64,000 bases of DNA from Microbacterium sp. USTB-Y (GCF_023703415.1 NZ_JAGMTU010000004.1:1-64000), one strand, 5' to 3'; shown: positions 17,827-27,020, counted from the stretch's first letter. Made by a program: numbers and translations. Notes: a model not told the origin generated them from the letters alone.

Positions 17827-19068
17827 TCAGTCCGCGGCGCGGCGCGAGCGCGCCCGCAGCGCGTTCGCCACGCCGGCGACCAGCACCAGCGCAGCGGCGG
17901 CGACCGGCAGCACGAGGGCCGTCTGCGCACCGCCGGCATCGGCGACCTGGCCGGCGGTGACGGCGCCGATCGCCTGACCGACCACCATCGCCGAGCCGAG
18001 CATCGTCATCACGGTGGCGGATCGATCGGCGGGGCCGAACGCCGCGCCCAGGCTGAACTGGGTCACCAGGGTCGGGCCGATCCCGCAGCCCATCACCGTC
18101 AGGGCGATCAGCATCGCCCCCACGTCGTGCACCCAGGGCAGCATCAGGCTGCCGCCGAACAGCACGCCGGCGAAGACGAGCCAGCGCGCGGCGAGCGTGA
18201 ACCGTGCCGGCAGGAACGCGACGCCGAGCGCGAGGATCGCGGACCCGACGCCCAGCGCGCCGTAGAGCAGGCCCGCCTCCTCGGCCCGGCCGTGCTCCGT
18301 CATGAACGCGGTGAGCGAGGTGAGCATGGCGCCGAAGAACACGCCGACCCCGAGCATGCCCACCACCACGATCATCAGCCGAGGGCGGAACAGCTCCGAG
18401 ACACGCGAGGTCGCGTGCCCGTCGGCGCCGCGCTGCGCGGAGACGTGTGCGGCGGTCGGATGCAGGGCGAAAGCGCCCACGAACACGAGGATGAGGGCGG
18501 CGGCGATCACGAGGGGCATCCAGGGCGCGATGGCCGTGGCGAGCACGCCCACGAGGAAAGGGCCGAACACGAACACCGTCTCGTCGGCGGCCGACTCGTA
18601 CGACATCGTCGACGACGTGGTGCGGGCGCGACGCTCGGCAGGAACCCGCTCGGCGATGATCGTGACCAGGCGCGACCGCGACATCGGCGAGACCTGCGGT
18701 GCGGTGGCGCCGATCGCGAACGCGCTGAGCAGCACGAGCGGCTCGGGCGCCGGTGAGTAGACGACGAACGTGAACCCGATCAGCGCCGCGGCGTTGGCGA
18801 CGGAGATGAGGCCGAGCACGATCCGCTGCCCGCGACGGTCGGCCGCGGCGCCCAGCAGCGGACCGAAGCAGGCGGTGCCGATGCCCACGGCCGCGGAGGT
18901 GAGTCCGCCGAGCGCCACCGACTCGCGGGCGGCGACGACGACGGTGAGCACCCCGACGACCATCATCGCGAAGGGAAGCCGGGCGATGAAGGCGATGAGG
19001 AAATACGACAGCCCGACCCGGCGGAAGAGGCTCGGGTGGACCGGAGTGGACGAGGTGTGCGAAGTCAT
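17827..19068 (-). CDS. MFS transporter
   Basis: A 413-residue major facilitator with about 12 predicted helices and the drug-efflux-like motif A variant GPLLGAAADRRGQRIVLGL near 80. The C-terminal half contains GIGPTLVTQFSLGAAFGPADR. Substrate cannot be told from sequence; this actinobacterial group is usually annotated as a multidrug or metabolite exporter. It stands alone, with 69 bp to otsA and a divergent small membrane protein gene on the other side. Confidence 0.85.
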   Translation of the reverse strand: MTSHTSSTPVHPSLFRRVGLSYFLIAFIARLPFAMMVVGVLTVVVAARESVALGGLTSAAVGIGTACFGPLLGAAADRRGQRIVLGLISVANAAALIGFTFVVYSPAPEPLVLLSAFAIGATAPQVSPMSRSRLVTIIAERVPAERRARTTSSTMSYESAADETVFVFGPFLVGVLATAIAPWMPLVIAAALILVFVGAFALHPTAAHVSAQRGADGHATSRVSELFRPRLMIVVVGMLGVGVFFGAMLTSLTAFMTEHGRAEEAGLLYGALGVGSAILALGVAFLPARFTLAARWLVFAGVLFGGSLMLPWVHDVGAMLIALTVMGCGIGPTLVTQFSLGAAFGPADRSATVMTMLGSAMVVGQAIGAVTAGQVADAGGAQTALVLPVAAAALVLVAGVANALRARSRRAAD

Positions 19069-19188
19069 GGCGGGAGAGGTCTCTGGCGTCGCCGCGGGAG
19101 GAGACGCAGTCAGGTGCCGCCGCTTTCCGCCGGAAGAGCCGGCGGCCGGTAATGCACAACGGTGATGTCACCAGGGTAGCGTGGTCGT

Positions 19189-19470
19189 ATGCGCAACTAC
19201 CTCTTCGCGAGCGGTCTCTTCGGGGCGATCACGAGCGGCATCGCGCTGCTGCGCGGAACGCGGGACGCGCCGATCACCTGGCGCGCGGTCCTCGCCTGGC
19301 TGAGCTGGGGCATCACGATCGCGCTCGCGATCGGCGCCATCGTCGACTTCCGTCGTGACGAGCGCGGCGAGATGGTGTCCGCCGACTCGCCCGTCGCGCC
19401 GGTGCAGTTCAAGCGGGCCAAGAAGGCGCTCAAGGCCGAGGAGAAGGCCGAGCGCAAGGCTCAGAAGTAG
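19189..19470 (+). CDS. Small membrane protein of unknown function
   Basis: A 93-residue protein with two hydrophobic stretches (about 3-20 and 33-52) followed by a charged tail that ends in a Lys/Glu/Ala-rich helix (KRAKKALKAEEKAERKAQK). No known domain is recognised. Start ATG 19189 lies 6 nt after a TAGCGT -10, so it is probably translated from a leaderless transcript. The tail could bind nucleic acid or anionic lipid, but no function is claimed. Confidence 0.7.
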   Translation: MRNYLFASGLFGAITSGIALLRGTRDAPITWRAVLAWLSWGITIALAIGAIVDFRRDERGEMVSADSPVAPVQFKRAKKALKAEEKAERKAQK

Positions 19471-19484
19471 GGGCCCGGGTTCGA

Positions 19485-19931
19485 TCAGACCAGCTCGATC
19501 TCGTAGTGGATGAACCCGCTGCGGGAGGCGACCCGGTCGTAGAGGCCCCGCGCCGTCGTGTTGGTCTCGGCGGTGAGCCAGTAGACCTTGTCGCTGCCGG
19601 CCGCCCGCGCCGCCTCGGTCACATGCGCGATCAGAGCGCGTCCCACGCCGCCGCCGCGGACCGAGGGGTCGACGAACAGGTCCTCGAGATACGTGTAGTG
19701 GCTCGTCGACCAGGTCGAGGGGTGCGCGAGCCAGTGCACGATGCCCACCGCGCGGCCGTCGTCGTCGCGCGCGATCGCCCCGTGGATGTCGCCGGCGGGA
19801 TCCACGATCCGGGCGAAGGTCGACGCGGTGACGTCCCCCGCGAGCGGGGTCTCGTAGAACGTCAGGTACGCCTGCCACAGGGGCAGCCAGTCGTCCCGGT
19901 CGGCCGCCGTGAGCGCACGGATCGTCGTCAT
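19485..19931 (-). CDS. GNAT-family N-acetyltransferase
   Basis: A 148-residue GNAT protein. The acetyl-CoA pyrophosphate-binding motif is VDPSVRGGGVGRALIAHV (about 92-109), followed by VYWLTAETNTTARGLYDRV and a C-terminal strand FIHYEIEL. It resembles small-molecule or amino-acid acetyltransferases; the substrate is unknown. TAGGAT lies 6 nt upstream of ATG 19931, a leaderless arrangement. It is convergent with the preceding small membrane protein gene. Confidence 0.88.
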   Translation of the reverse strand: MTTIRALTAADRDDWLPLWQAYLTFYETPLAGDVTASTFARIVDPAGDIHGAIARDDDGRAVGIVHWLAHPSTWSTSHYTYLEDLFVDPSVRGGGVGRALIAHVTEAARAAGSDKVYWLTAETNTTARGLYDRVASRSGFIHYEIELV

Positions 19932-19956
19932 GCGCCGATCCTACGGGAGCGGTTCC

Positions 19957-21141
19957 TCAGCGGGTGAGGATCAGCGCCTCGCCCTGACCGCCTCCGCCGC
20001 AGAGCGCCACCACGGCGGTGCCCGATCCGCGACGCACCAGTTCGTGGGCCATGTGCACGGCGAGCCGGTTGCCGCTCGCGCCGATCGGGTGGCCGATCGC
20101 GATGCCGCCGCCGTGGACGTTGACGATCTGCGGATCCAGGCCGAGCACCGCCTCCGAGCGGGCGACCACGGCCCCGAACGCCTCGTTGATCTCGACCAGG
20201 TCGACGTCCGCCGCCGTGATCCCCTGCTTGTCGAGGGCGCGCTGGATGGCGTGCGCCGGCTGCTCCTGCAGTGAGTTGTCGGGGCCCGCGGTCTGTCCGC
20301 TGGCGCCGACCGTGACGAGCACCGGCCAGCCGTGGGCCTCGGCCTCGGCGCGCGTGGTGACGACGACCGCCGAAGCGCCGTCGGAGATCTGCGAGGAGTT
20401 GCCCGCGGTGATCGACCCGCCTTCGGCGAACGCCGGACGGAGCCCGGCGAGCGTCTCGACGGTCGTCTCCGGCCTGATGCCCTCGTCCGCCGTCAGGACC
20501 AGGGGCTCGCCGCGGCGCTGGGGCACGGTGACCGGCACGATCTCCGCGTCGAACACCCCCGCCTCGCGTGCTGCGGCGGCGCGCTGGTGCGAGCGGGCCG
20601 CGACCTCGTCCTGCGCCTCGCGGGTGAGGCCGAAGCGCGGGTTGTGCCGCTCGGTCGACGCGCCCATGCTCTCGGCGTCGTAGGCATCGGTGAGACCGTC
20701 GTAGGCCATGTGGTCGAGGACTTCGACGGACCCGTAAGTCCAGCCGTCGCGCGAGCCCATCAGCAGGTGCGGTGCGCGGGTCATCGACTCCATGCCGGCC
20801 GCGACCACGGTGCGCGCGTCGCCGGTGCGGATCATGCGGGTGGCGTCGATGATCGCGGTGAGCCCCGACAGGCACACCTTGTTCACCGAGTGCGCCGGCA
20901 CGTCCCATCCGATGCCGGCTCCGATCGCGGCCTGCCGGGCGGCGTTCTGCCCCGACCCCGCGGCCAGGACCTGGCCGACGATGACCGCGTCGACGTCCGC
21001 CGCGTCCACCCCGCCCTGCTCCAGCGCGCCCCGGATCGCCAGGGCTCCGAGCTGCGGCGCGGTGAACGACGCCAGCTGCCCCTTCAAGCGGCCCTGCGGC
21101 GTGCGCGCCGCAGCCACGATGACGATGTCCTCTGCACTCAT
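19957..21141 (-). CDS. Acetyl-CoA/3-oxoadipyl-CoA acyltransferase (thiolase)
   Basis: A 394-residue thiolase. The acyl-accepting Cys is in NKVCLSGLTA (about residue 89), and the C-terminal catalytic motifs are GGGIAIGHPIGASG (His) and VVALCGGGGQGEA (Cys). Start ATG 21141 lies just before the stop of the upstream CoA-transferase subunit B (2 nt apart). Together with the CoA-transferase pair and an IclR regulator it makes a set like pcaIJF-pcaR, which ends the beta-ketoadipate route to succinyl-CoA and acetyl-CoA. Acetoacetate utilisation (acetoacetyl-CoA thiolase) is the alternative, because no aromatic-ring genes are in view. Confidence 0.9.
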   Translation of the reverse strand: MSAEDIVIVAAARTPQGRLKGQLASFTAPQLGALAIRGALEQGGVDAADVDAVIVGQVLAAGSGQNAARQAAIGAGIGWDVPAHSVNKVCLSGLTAIIDATRMIRTGDARTVVAAGMESMTRAPHLLMGSRDGWTYGSVEVLDHMAYDGLTDAYDAESMGASTERHNPRFGLTREAQDEVAARSHQRAAAAREAGVFDAEIVPVTVPQRRGEPLVLTADEGIRPETTVETLAGLRPAFAEGGSITAGNSSQISDGASAVVVTTRAEAEAHGWPVLVTVGASGQTAGPDNSLQEQPAHAIQRALDKQGITAADVDLVEINEAFGAVVARSEAVLGLDPQIVNVHGGGIAIGHPIGASGNRLAVHMAHELVRRGSGTAVVALCGGGGQGEALILTR

Positions 21142-21143
21142 GA

Positions 21144-21788
21144 TCACTCCAGTCCCTCGGCGACGAGCAGCGGGGGCTGGGTCGCATCCTTCACATCCTG
21201 CACGCTCACCCCGGGCGCGAGCTCCACGAGGCGCAGCCCCTCGGGTGTGACGTCGATCACGGCCAGATCGGTGATGATCCGGTGCACGACCGCGCGGCCG
21301 GTGAGCGGCAGGGAGCACTCGTCGACGATCTTCGCCGACCCGTCCCTGGCGACGTGCTCCATCAGCACGATCACCCGTCCCGCACCGTGCACGAGATCCA
21401 TCGCGCCGCCGGGACCCTTGACCATCTTCCCGGGGATCATCCAGTTGGCCAGATCCCCGGTGGCGCTCACCTGCATCGCGCCGAGGATCGCGGCGTCGAT
21501 CTTGCCGCCGCGGATCATGCCGAAGCTGAGCCCTGAGTCGAAGAACGCCGCACCGGGCAGGGTGGTGACGGTCTCCTTGCCCGCATTGATGAGGTCGGGG
21601 TCGACCGCCTGCTCCTCGGGATAGGGGCCGACGCCGAGAATGCCGTTCTCGGACTGCAGCACCACCGTCACCCCGTCGGGCACGTGGTTGGGCACGAGCG
21701 TGGGCAGCCCGATGCCGAGGTTCACGTACGAGCCGTCGGACAGCTCTCGGGCGGCGCGCGCCGCCATCTCGTCCCGTGTCAGAGCCAT
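21144..21788 (-). CDS. 3-oxoacid CoA-transferase subunit B
   Basis: A 214-residue beta subunit of a family I CoA-transferase. The catalytic Glu is in [14 protein letters not shown], preceded by [17 protein letters not shown]. It transfers CoA from succinyl-CoA to a 3-oxoacid (3-oxoadipate or acetoacetate). Its start is 1 nt after the stop of subunit A, so the two subunits are coupled, and the thiolase follows directly. Confidence 0.92.
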   Translation of the reverse strand: MALTRDEMAARAARELSDGSYVNLGIGLPTLVPNHVPDGVTVVLQSENGILGVGPYPEEQAVDPDLINAGKETVTTLPGAAFFDSGLSFGMIRGGKIDAAILGAMQVSATGDLANWMIPGKMVKGPGGAMDLVHGAGRVIVLMEHVARDGSAKIVDECSLPLTGRAVVHRIITDLAVIDVTPEGLRLVELAPGVSVQDVKDATQPPLLVAEGLE

Positions 21789-21789
21789 G

Positions 21790-22599
21790 TCAGGCCTCCC
21801 TGTTCCCGGAGTCGGATCCGGTCCCCGCGCCCGTCGAAGGGCGCACGGTGCGCCGCTCGATGCGCTTCTCGATGTCGGATCCGACCTCGACCACCCGGTG
21901 CACGAAGACGCCGGGCAGGTGCACGCGATCCGGATCCAGCTCCCCCGGCTCGACGAGCCGTTCGACCTGCGCGATGCAGACGCGGCCGGCCATCGCTGCG
22001 AGCGGGTTGAAGTTGCGGGCGGCCTTGTTGAAGATCAGGTTGCCGTGCCGGTCGCCGAGCGCCGCGTGCACGAGTGCGTAGTCCGTGGTGATCGCCTCCT
22101 CGAGCACGAACTCGCGGGGCTGCCCGTGCATCTCGAAGGTGCGCACGTCCTTGGCGGGCGACGCGACCTCCACCGAGCCGTCGGCGGCATAGCGCCGCGG
22201 CAGGCCGCCCTCGGCCACCTGGGTGCCGACGCCGGTCTGCGTGAAGAACGCGGCGATGCCGGATCCGCCGGCGCGCAGCTTCTCGGCGAGCGTGCCCTGC
22301 GGGGTCAGTTCGAGCTCGAGCTCCCCGGAGAGGAACTGGCGCTCGAACTCCTTGTTCTCCCCGACGTACGACGAGGTCATCTTGCGGATGCGGTGCGCAC
22401 CCAGCAGCAGCCCGAGGCCCCAGTCGTCCACTCCGCAGTTGTTGCTGACCACGCTGAGACCGGAGGTGCCCTGTGCGAGCAGGGCCCCGATGAGCGCGCT
22501 CGGATTGCCGGACAGCCCGAACCCGCCGACGGCGAGCGACGCACCGTCGGGGATGTCGGCGACCGCCTCCGCGGCCGACGCCCATTGCTTGTCGATCAC
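21790..22599 (-). CDS. 3-oxoacid CoA-transferase subunit A
   Basis: A 269-residue alpha subunit with the CoA-transferase glycine-rich segment [18 protein letters not shown] (about 24-41), [12 protein letters not shown], and [18 protein letters not shown], typical of ScoA/PcaI. The C-terminal ~20 residues after [13 protein letters not shown] are Ser/Gly-rich and probably disordered. GTG 22599 has AGGAG 6 nt upstream. It is the first gene of the leftward operon, divergent from the IclR-type regulator at 22703. Confidence 0.92.
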   Translation of the reverse strand: MIDKQWASAAEAVADIPDGASLAVGGFGLSGNPSALIGALLAQGTSGLSVVSNNCGVDDWGLGLLLGAHRIRKMTSSYVGENKEFERQFLSGELELELTPQGTLAEKLRAGGSGIAAFFTQTGVGTQVAEGGLPRRYAADGSVEVASPAKDVRTFEMHGQPREFVLEEAITTDYALVHAALGDRHGNLIFNKAARNFNPLAAMAGRVCIAQVERLVEPGELDPDRVHLPGVFVHRVVEVGSDIEKRIERRTVRPSTGAGTGSDSGNREA

Positions 22600-22665
22600 T
22601 CGCCACTCCTTCGTGTGTTCCTCCTCACACTCTGCGCTTCGGCGCGGAGCCGCTCAACCCGGCGC

Positions 22666-22702
22666 TTGCGATGTGGGCGCTGCGTTCGGTAGCGTCCACA
22701 TC
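22666..22702 (+). promoter_or_regulatory. IclR-gene promoter with overlapping inverted repeat
   Basis: -35 TTGCGA (22666-22671), an 18-nt spacer and -10 TAGCGT (22690-22695), with the GTG start 7 nt later (leaderless). Overlying it is an inverted repeat: GATGTGGGCGCT (22670-22681) and AGCGTCCACATC (22691-22702), complementary at 11 of 12 positions. It covers the promoter up to the start codon and lies between the divergent CoA-transferase operon and the regulator gene. It is a likely operator for autoregulation. Confidence 0.6.
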
Positions 22703-23500
22703 GTGGAACAGACGCCCTCGTCCCGCCGCACCGTGCCGGGCGCGCAGGCGATCGCCCGCGCCGCCGGACTGCTCCGCCTCGTCACCGCATCGCCGGACGG
22801 TGCGTCGCTGCAGCGACTCGCGGAGACCTCGGGCCTCAGCCGCTCGACCGCACATCGGCTGCTCTCCGCCCTGCGCGCCGAGGGGCTCGTGGACCAGGAT
22901 CCGCACACCGCCCTGTGGATGCCCGGTCCCGAGCTGTACCTCATGGGAACAGTGGCCGCGACGCGCTATGACATCACCGAGATCGCGCGCGACATCGTGC
23001 GCTCGCTCGCCGTGAAGACCGAGGAGAGCGCGTTCCTCTCGGTGCGCAGGGCGGACGAGACCGTCTGCCTGCTGCGCGAGGAGGGCGCCTTCCCCATCCG
23101 CTCCTTCGTGCTCAGCGAGGGTGTGCGGTTCCCCCTCGGCGTCGCCAGCGCCGGCCTCGCGATCCTCTCCTTCCTCCCCGACCACGATGTGGATGCCTAT
23201 CTCGAACGCCACCCCGAGCTCGGCGAGCGCTGGGGCCGAACGCACGCCGCGACGCCGTTGCGCCGACGGCTTGCGGAGACCAAGGCGCGCGGGTACGCGG
23301 TCAATCCCGGCCTCATCGTCGAGGGCAGCTGGGGCATGGGCGCCGCGGTGTTCGACCGCGACGGGCGCCCGGAGTGGGCACTGAGCCTCACCGGCGTCGA
23401 GTTCCGCTTCGGTCCGGATCGCCTGCCGACGCTCGGCCGCACCCTTCTCGCGCACGCGCACCAGCTGTCCGCACGCATCGCCGGCCGCGCCTCCCGCTGA
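22703..23500 (+). CDS. IclR-family transcriptional regulator
   Basis: A 265-residue regulator with an N-terminal winged helix (about 12-75: LQRLAETSGLSRSTAHRLLSALRAEGLV) and a C-terminal IclR effector domain (ESAFLSVRRADETVCLL, then GVASAGLAILSFL). Family members such as PcaR and PcaU control beta-ketoadipate genes in response to pathway intermediates. GTG 22703 is supported by the leaderless promoter directly upstream; longer readings lack promoter logic. Divergence from the CoA-transferase/thiolase operon makes those genes its likely target. Confidence 0.88.
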   Translation: MEQTPSSRRTVPGAQAIARAAGLLRLVTASPDGASLQRLAETSGLSRSTAHRLLSALRAEGLVDQDPHTALWMPGPELYLMGTVAATRYDITEIARDIVRSLAVKTEESAFLSVRRADETVCLLREEGAFPIRSFVLSEGVRFPLGVASAGLAILSFLPDHDVDAYLERHPELGERWGRTHAATPLRRRLAETKARGYAVNPGLIVEGSWGMGAAVFDRDGRPEWALSLTGVEFRFGPDRLPTLGRTLLAHAHQLSARIAGRASR

Positions 23501-23529
23501 GCGACGCAGGTGCGTCGACGGCGTGACGC

Positions 23530-23559
23530 TTGCCATTTACATACCCTCGGATATATACT
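23530..23559 (+). promoter_or_regulatory. marR promoter, AT-rich
   Basis: -35 TTGCCA (23530-23535), an 18-nt spacer and -10 TATACT (23554-23559); ATG 23566 follows after 6 nt. The spacer has an imperfect inverted repeat TACATA...TATATA, a possible MarR operator. The AT content is far above that of the surroundings. Confidence 0.6.
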
Positions 23560-23565
23560 TCAGTT

Positions 23566-23997
23566 ATGAATCACGGCGAGATCCTGCAGTCGATCGTCTT
23601 CTCGACGCACGCGCTCACCCGCATCGCGGCACAGGAGGCCGGAAACGACGCTCCTGCCGCCCAGTGGCGGGCCCTCAGCCTGCTCGACGGCAGGGATGGA
23701 CAGCGCGTGGGAGAGCTGGCGAAGGCCAGCCGCACCACGCAGCCAGGGATGACCCGCATGATCGGACAGCTGGAGCACGAGGGCCTCGTGCTCCGCTCCC
23801 CCGACCCCGAGGACTCCCGCGCCACCGTGGTCACGATCACGGCGGCGGGACGCAGCGCCCTGCACGCCTGGCGCGACGAGCTGCAGCGGATCCTCGCCCC
23901 GCGATTCAGCGATCTCGACGACACGGACTGGCAGCACCTGGCCCGCGCCGCGGAGATCCTGCACACCCACTCGCTTCTGGAAAGGACAGCACGTTGA
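23566..23997 (+). CDS. MarR-family transcriptional regulator
   Basis: A 143-residue winged-helix protein: N-terminal dimer helix, then the recognition region VGELAKASRTTQPGMTRMIGQLEHEGLVLRS and the beta wing DPEDSRATVVTITAAGR. MarR proteins repress adjacent efflux genes and release DNA on ligand binding or oxidation. ATG 23566 was preferred over the upstream TTG because a strong -10 sits 6 nt before it. It overlaps the start of the following MFS gene, consistent with drug-sensing control. Confidence 0.9.
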   Translation: MNHGEILQSIVFSTHALTRIAAQEAGNDAPAAQWRALSLLDGRDGQRVGELAKASRTTQPGMTRMIGQLEHEGLVLRSPDPEDSRATVVTITAAGRSALHAWRDELQRILAPRFSDLDDTDWQHLARAAEILHTHSLLERTAR

Positions 23998-25223
23998 GCA
24001 CCACCGCTTCCCCGGCATCGATCTGGAGGCAGCCCGCACAAGTGTGGGCCGTCGCCTTCGCCTGCGTCGTCGCGTTCATGGGGATCGGTCTGGTCGACCC
24101 GATCCTGCCCGCGATCGCCGAGTCGCTGAAGGCGACGCCGGTGCAGACCGAGCTGCTGTTCACGAGCTACCTGCTCGTCACGGGCGTGGCGATGCTGTTC
24201 ACCAGCTGGATCTCCAGCCGGATCGGCGCCAAGGCCACGCTCCTGGTCGGCCTCGCCCTCATCGTCGTCTTCGCGCTCTTCTGCGCGCTCAGCGGAAGCG
24301 TCGACGCCATCATCGGCTTCCGGGCCGGCTGGGGCCTGGGCAACGCGCTGTTCATCTCGACCGCGCTCGCCACGATCGTGGGAGCCGCGAGCGGCGGATC
24401 CAGCGCGGCGATCATCCTGTACGAGGCGGCCCTGGGCCTCGGCATCGCGATCGGCCCGCTCCTCGGCGGCCTGCTCGGCGAGGTCGCCTGGCAGGGTCCG
24501 TTCTTCGGCGTGGTCGTGCTCATGGCGATCGGCTTCATCGCGGTGCTCACGCTGCTGCGCGGCCCGTTCGAGAAGCGCCAGCCCGTGCCGTTCTCCGCAC
24601 CGTTCAAGGCGCTCGGGCGGCCCGCGCTGGGCGTGCTCGCGGTCGCCGCCCTGTTCTACAACATCGGCTTCTTCGTGCTGCTGGCGTTCTCGCCGTTCCC
24701 GCTCGGCTTCAGCGCGATCGGCATCGGCCTCACCTTCTTCGGCTGGGGCATCGCGCTGGCGGTCACGAGCGTCTGGGTCGCGCCGATCCTGCTGCGGCGC
24801 ATGCCGATCACCCGGATCATCCTGTTCGTGCTGCCGCTGCTGGCCCTCGACCTCATCGTCGCGGGGATCCTGGTCGCGATCCCGATGGCTCTGGTGATCT
24901 GCATCATCGTCGGCGGACTGCTCCTCGGTATCATGAACACGGTGCTCACCGAGGCCGTCATGGAGGCGACGGACCTGCCCCGCTCGGTCGCCTCCTCGGC
25001 CTACTCGGCGGTGCGCTTCATCGGCGGCGCCGTCGCTCCTCCCCTCGCCGCGCTCCTCTCGCACCTCTGGGGCGACACCGTCCCGTACCTGTTCGCCGGC
25101 GTGTCGGTGCTCATCGCGGCGCTCGTGGTGCTGCTCGGCCGTCGTGCGCTCGCGCACATCGACCGCGGTTCGCACGATGTCGCCGAGGATGCGGAAGCGA
25201 TCCTCATCGGCGACGCCGCCTGA
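23994..25223 (+). CDS. MFS exporter co-transcribed with marR
   Basis: A 409-residue major facilitator, about 12 helices, with the motif A-like SWISSRIGAKATLLVGLAL and motif C-type LGIAIGPLLGGLLG of drug-proton antiporters. The best start is TTG 23994, which overlaps the marR stop (TTGA) and has AAAGGA upstream. The overlap with marR implies coupled expression. Substrate unknown; a toxic organic compound is likely. Confidence 0.88.
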   Translation: MSTTASPASIWRQPAQVWAVAFACVVAFMGIGLVDPILPAIAESLKATPVQTELLFTSYLLVTGVAMLFTSWISSRIGAKATLLVGLALIVVFALFCALSGSVDAIIGFRAGWGLGNALFISTALATIVGAASGGSSAAIILYEAALGLGIAIGPLLGGLLGEVAWQGPFFGVVVLMAIGFIAVLTLLRGPFEKRQPVPFSAPFKALGRPALGVLAVAALFYNIGFFVLLAFSPFPLGFSAIGIGLTFFGWGIALAVTSVWVAPILLRRMPITRIILFVLPLLALDLIVAGILVAIPMALVICIIVGGLLLGIMNTVLTEAVMEATDLPRSVASSAYSAVRFIGGAVAPPLAALLSHLWGDTVPYLFAGVSVLIAALVVLLGRRALAHIDRGSHDVAEDAEAILIGDAA

Positions 25224-25254
25224 GGATCTGCGCCACCCGAAGGCGCCGCGAACC

Positions 25255-25286
25255 GCCCGCCCCGCACGATGGTGCGCGGGGCGGGC
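25255..25286 (+). terminator. Strong hairpin after the MFS gene
   Basis: GCCCGCCCCGCAC (25255-25267) pairs with GTGC plus GGGGCGGGC (25272-25286), leaving a 2-nt bulge and a GATG loop. It follows the MFS gene by about 30 nt and is a G/C-rich terminator with a short TTCG tail. Confidence 0.7.
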
Positions 25287-25319
25287 TTCGTCGTCCGCGC
25301 CGGGGCATACGCTGGAGTC

Positions 25320-25595
25320 ATGCTCATCGGTGTCATCCGCCCCGTCGAATCCAAGACCCACACCGTGCAGGCCGAGGAGCTCGACGAGATCCAGGATCTG
25401 CTGGCCGCCGAGACCCCTGCGGGATGGCAGCTCGCCTCGGCCCCGGTCGCGATGGCGAAGAAGGACACGATCCTCACGGCAGAGGGCACGATCGTCCGTC
25501 GCGACGGCCTGCAGGAGATCGAGGCCGACGACATGACGGCACTCGAGGCCAAGGTGCCCGAGGGGTATCAGCTGCTCTCGGTGCGCGTGGTCTGA
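25320..25595 (+). CDS. Conserved small protein of unknown function
   Basis: A 91-residue acidic, soluble protein (MLIGVIRPVESKTHTVQAEE...). There is no signal peptide or membrane segment and no domain is recognised. ATG 25320 has TACGCT 6 nt upstream, a leaderless layout. The downstream beta-propeller gene starts 13 nt after its stop, so they may share a transcript. Confidence 0.6.
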   Translation: MLIGVIRPVESKTHTVQAEELDEIQDLLAAETPAGWQLASAPVAMAKKDTILTAEGTIVRRDGLQEIEADDMTALEAKVPEGYQLLSVRVV

Positions 25596-25608
25596 TCGGA
25601 TCCCGCCG

Positions 25609-26526
25609 ATGACGACCGCGCAGGACCCCGCGCCCGAGGGCGGGCTGCGGCCGGGCCAGTCCGCTCGGATCCGGGTGTGGGATCGCGCGACGGGAACGAC
25701 CCGCACGGTCCACGCGTCCACGACGCGGCGGTACGAGGCGCCGAACTGGACCGCCGACGGGCGGCTCCTCGTGAACGGCGACGGGCGGCTCTGGCTGCTC
25801 CCCGCCGACGGCACGGGCGAGCCGGCGCCCCTCGCGGCGATCGGGCTCCCCGAGGCGAACAACGACCACGTGCTCTCGCCGGATGGCAGCACCGTGTTCG
25901 CCTCCGCCCAGGACTGGCACATCTGGTCCGTCCCGATCGAAGGCGGACCGGCGCACCGGGTCACGCCGGACGACGGCGGGATGCACTTCCTGCACGGCGT
26001 CAGCCCCGACGGTGCACGCCTCGGTTATGTGCGGCTCGACCCCGACGGCGGGAACTGGTGGGCGTCGGCGACGATCCACACGATCGGGGTCGACGGACGG
26101 GACGACGTCGCCGTCACCACGCATCCGGGGCCCGCGGACGGCTGCGCCTGGACGCCGGACGGCGAGTGGATCGTCTTCAACACCGAGCAGTTCTCCCCCG
26201 CTCCGGGGCACGCGCAGCTGGCGCGGGTGCGCCCCGACGGCACCGAGCTCGAACAGCTGACCTTCGACGAGCGCGTGAACTGGTTCCCGCACGTCGCGCC
26301 GTCGGGGGATGTCGCGGTCTACCTCAGCTACCCGCCCGGCACCACAGGGCATCCCGCAGACCTCAGGGTCGAGCTGCGCCTGGTCTCCGTCGACTCCTGG
26401 GCGGAGCCGACGACGATCGTCGAGCTCCTCGGCGGTCAGGGCACGATCAACGTGCCCTGCTGGGCGCCGGACGGATCCGCGTTCGCGTTCGTCGACTATC
26501 CCGACGGCGAGGCCGACGGGATCTGA
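25609..26526 (+). CDS. TolB/WD40-like beta-propeller protein
   Basis: A 305-residue protein built from repeated PD40/TolB-like blades. Motifs such as PNWTADGRLLVN, HVLSPDGSTVFAS, HGVSPDGARLGYV, CAWTPDGEWIVFN and CWAPDGSAFAFV recur about every 45-50 residues, giving roughly six blades. No signal peptide is seen, so it is probably cytoplasmic. Such proteins often bind other proteins or form lactonase-like folds, but no catalytic set is visible. Confidence 0.75.
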   Translation: MTTAQDPAPEGGLRPGQSARIRVWDRATGTTRTVHASTTRRYEAPNWTADGRLLVNGDGRLWLLPADGTGEPAPLAAIGLPEANNDHVLSPDGSTVFASAQDWHIWSVPIEGGPAHRVTPDDGGMHFLHGVSPDGARLGYVRLDPDGGNWWASATIHTIGVDGRDDVAVTTHPGPADGCAWTPDGEWIVFNTEQFSPAPGHAQLARVRPDGTELEQLTFDERVNWFPHVAPSGDVAVYLSYPPGTTGHPADLRVELRLVSVDSWAEPTTIVELLGGQGTINVPCWAPDGSAFAFVDYPDGEADGI

Positions 26527-26550
26527 ACCCGTCCCGACCGCGCGACGTGC

Positions 26551-26946
26551 TCAGAGCGCGCGCACGCGGTTGTTCCGCGCGTTGTGCTCCAGCTCGACCA
26601 GCCCGAGCCGCTCGAGCAGCGGCGGCAGGTACATCCCGAAGCGTCCGCGGTACCCCTTGCGCAGCCCGTACCAGCCGCCGACCGGGTTGTCCTCCGCCCG
26701 GCCGAACGCCTCCACGGTTCCCTCCGCAGCCGGCTTCTGCTCGTCTGCCGCCCCCAGCGGGACCCAGTCCCCCTGGGCCTGGAGCCAAGAATGCAGATCC
26801 TCGATGGAGCGCGCCTGATACTTCAGCGTCGTCGACCCGACCTGGCAGACGAGTTCGTCGCCGTCGCGGTGCATCGTGTACTCGCTCGAACCCGGCGCCG
26901 TGCGCAGCCGCCACGGGCTCGCCGCGGTCCCCTCCCCATCCGTCAT
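26551..26946 (-). CDS. Conserved protein of unknown function
   Basis: A 131-residue protein with an N-terminal beta-rich part (SPWRLRTAPGSSEYTMHRD), a central LHSWLQAQGDWVPLG and a C-terminal RGRFGMYLPPLLERLGLVELEHNARNN. The family is common in actinobacteria but I do not recognise a characterised member. TAGACT lies 7 nt before ATG 26946. The C-terminal half looks like a small winged-helix or DNA-binding fold, but this is a guess. It is convergent with the beta-propeller gene. Confidence 0.65.
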   Translation of the reverse strand: MTDGEGTAASPWRLRTAPGSSEYTMHRDGDELVCQVGSTTLKYQARSIEDLHSWLQAQGDWVPLGAADEQKPAAEGTVEAFGRAEDNPVGGWYGLRKGYRGRFGMYLPPLLERLGLVELEHNARNNRVRAL

Positions 26947-26980
26947 GGGCGCGAGTCTACTGAGCACCGCAGACACGCAG

Positions 26981-27014
26981 AAGGCCCGGTCGGAATCTCT
27001 TCCGACCGGGCCTT
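26981..27014 (-). terminator. Terminator of the tRNA-Lys gene
   Basis: Perfect 15-bp stem: AAGGCCCGGTCGGAA (26981-26995) with TTCCGACCGGGCCTT (27000-27014), and a 4-nt loop. It lies directly downstream of the tRNA on the minus strand and just before the promoter of the 26946 gene. Confidence 0.85.
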
Positions 27015-27020
27015 CCTCGC

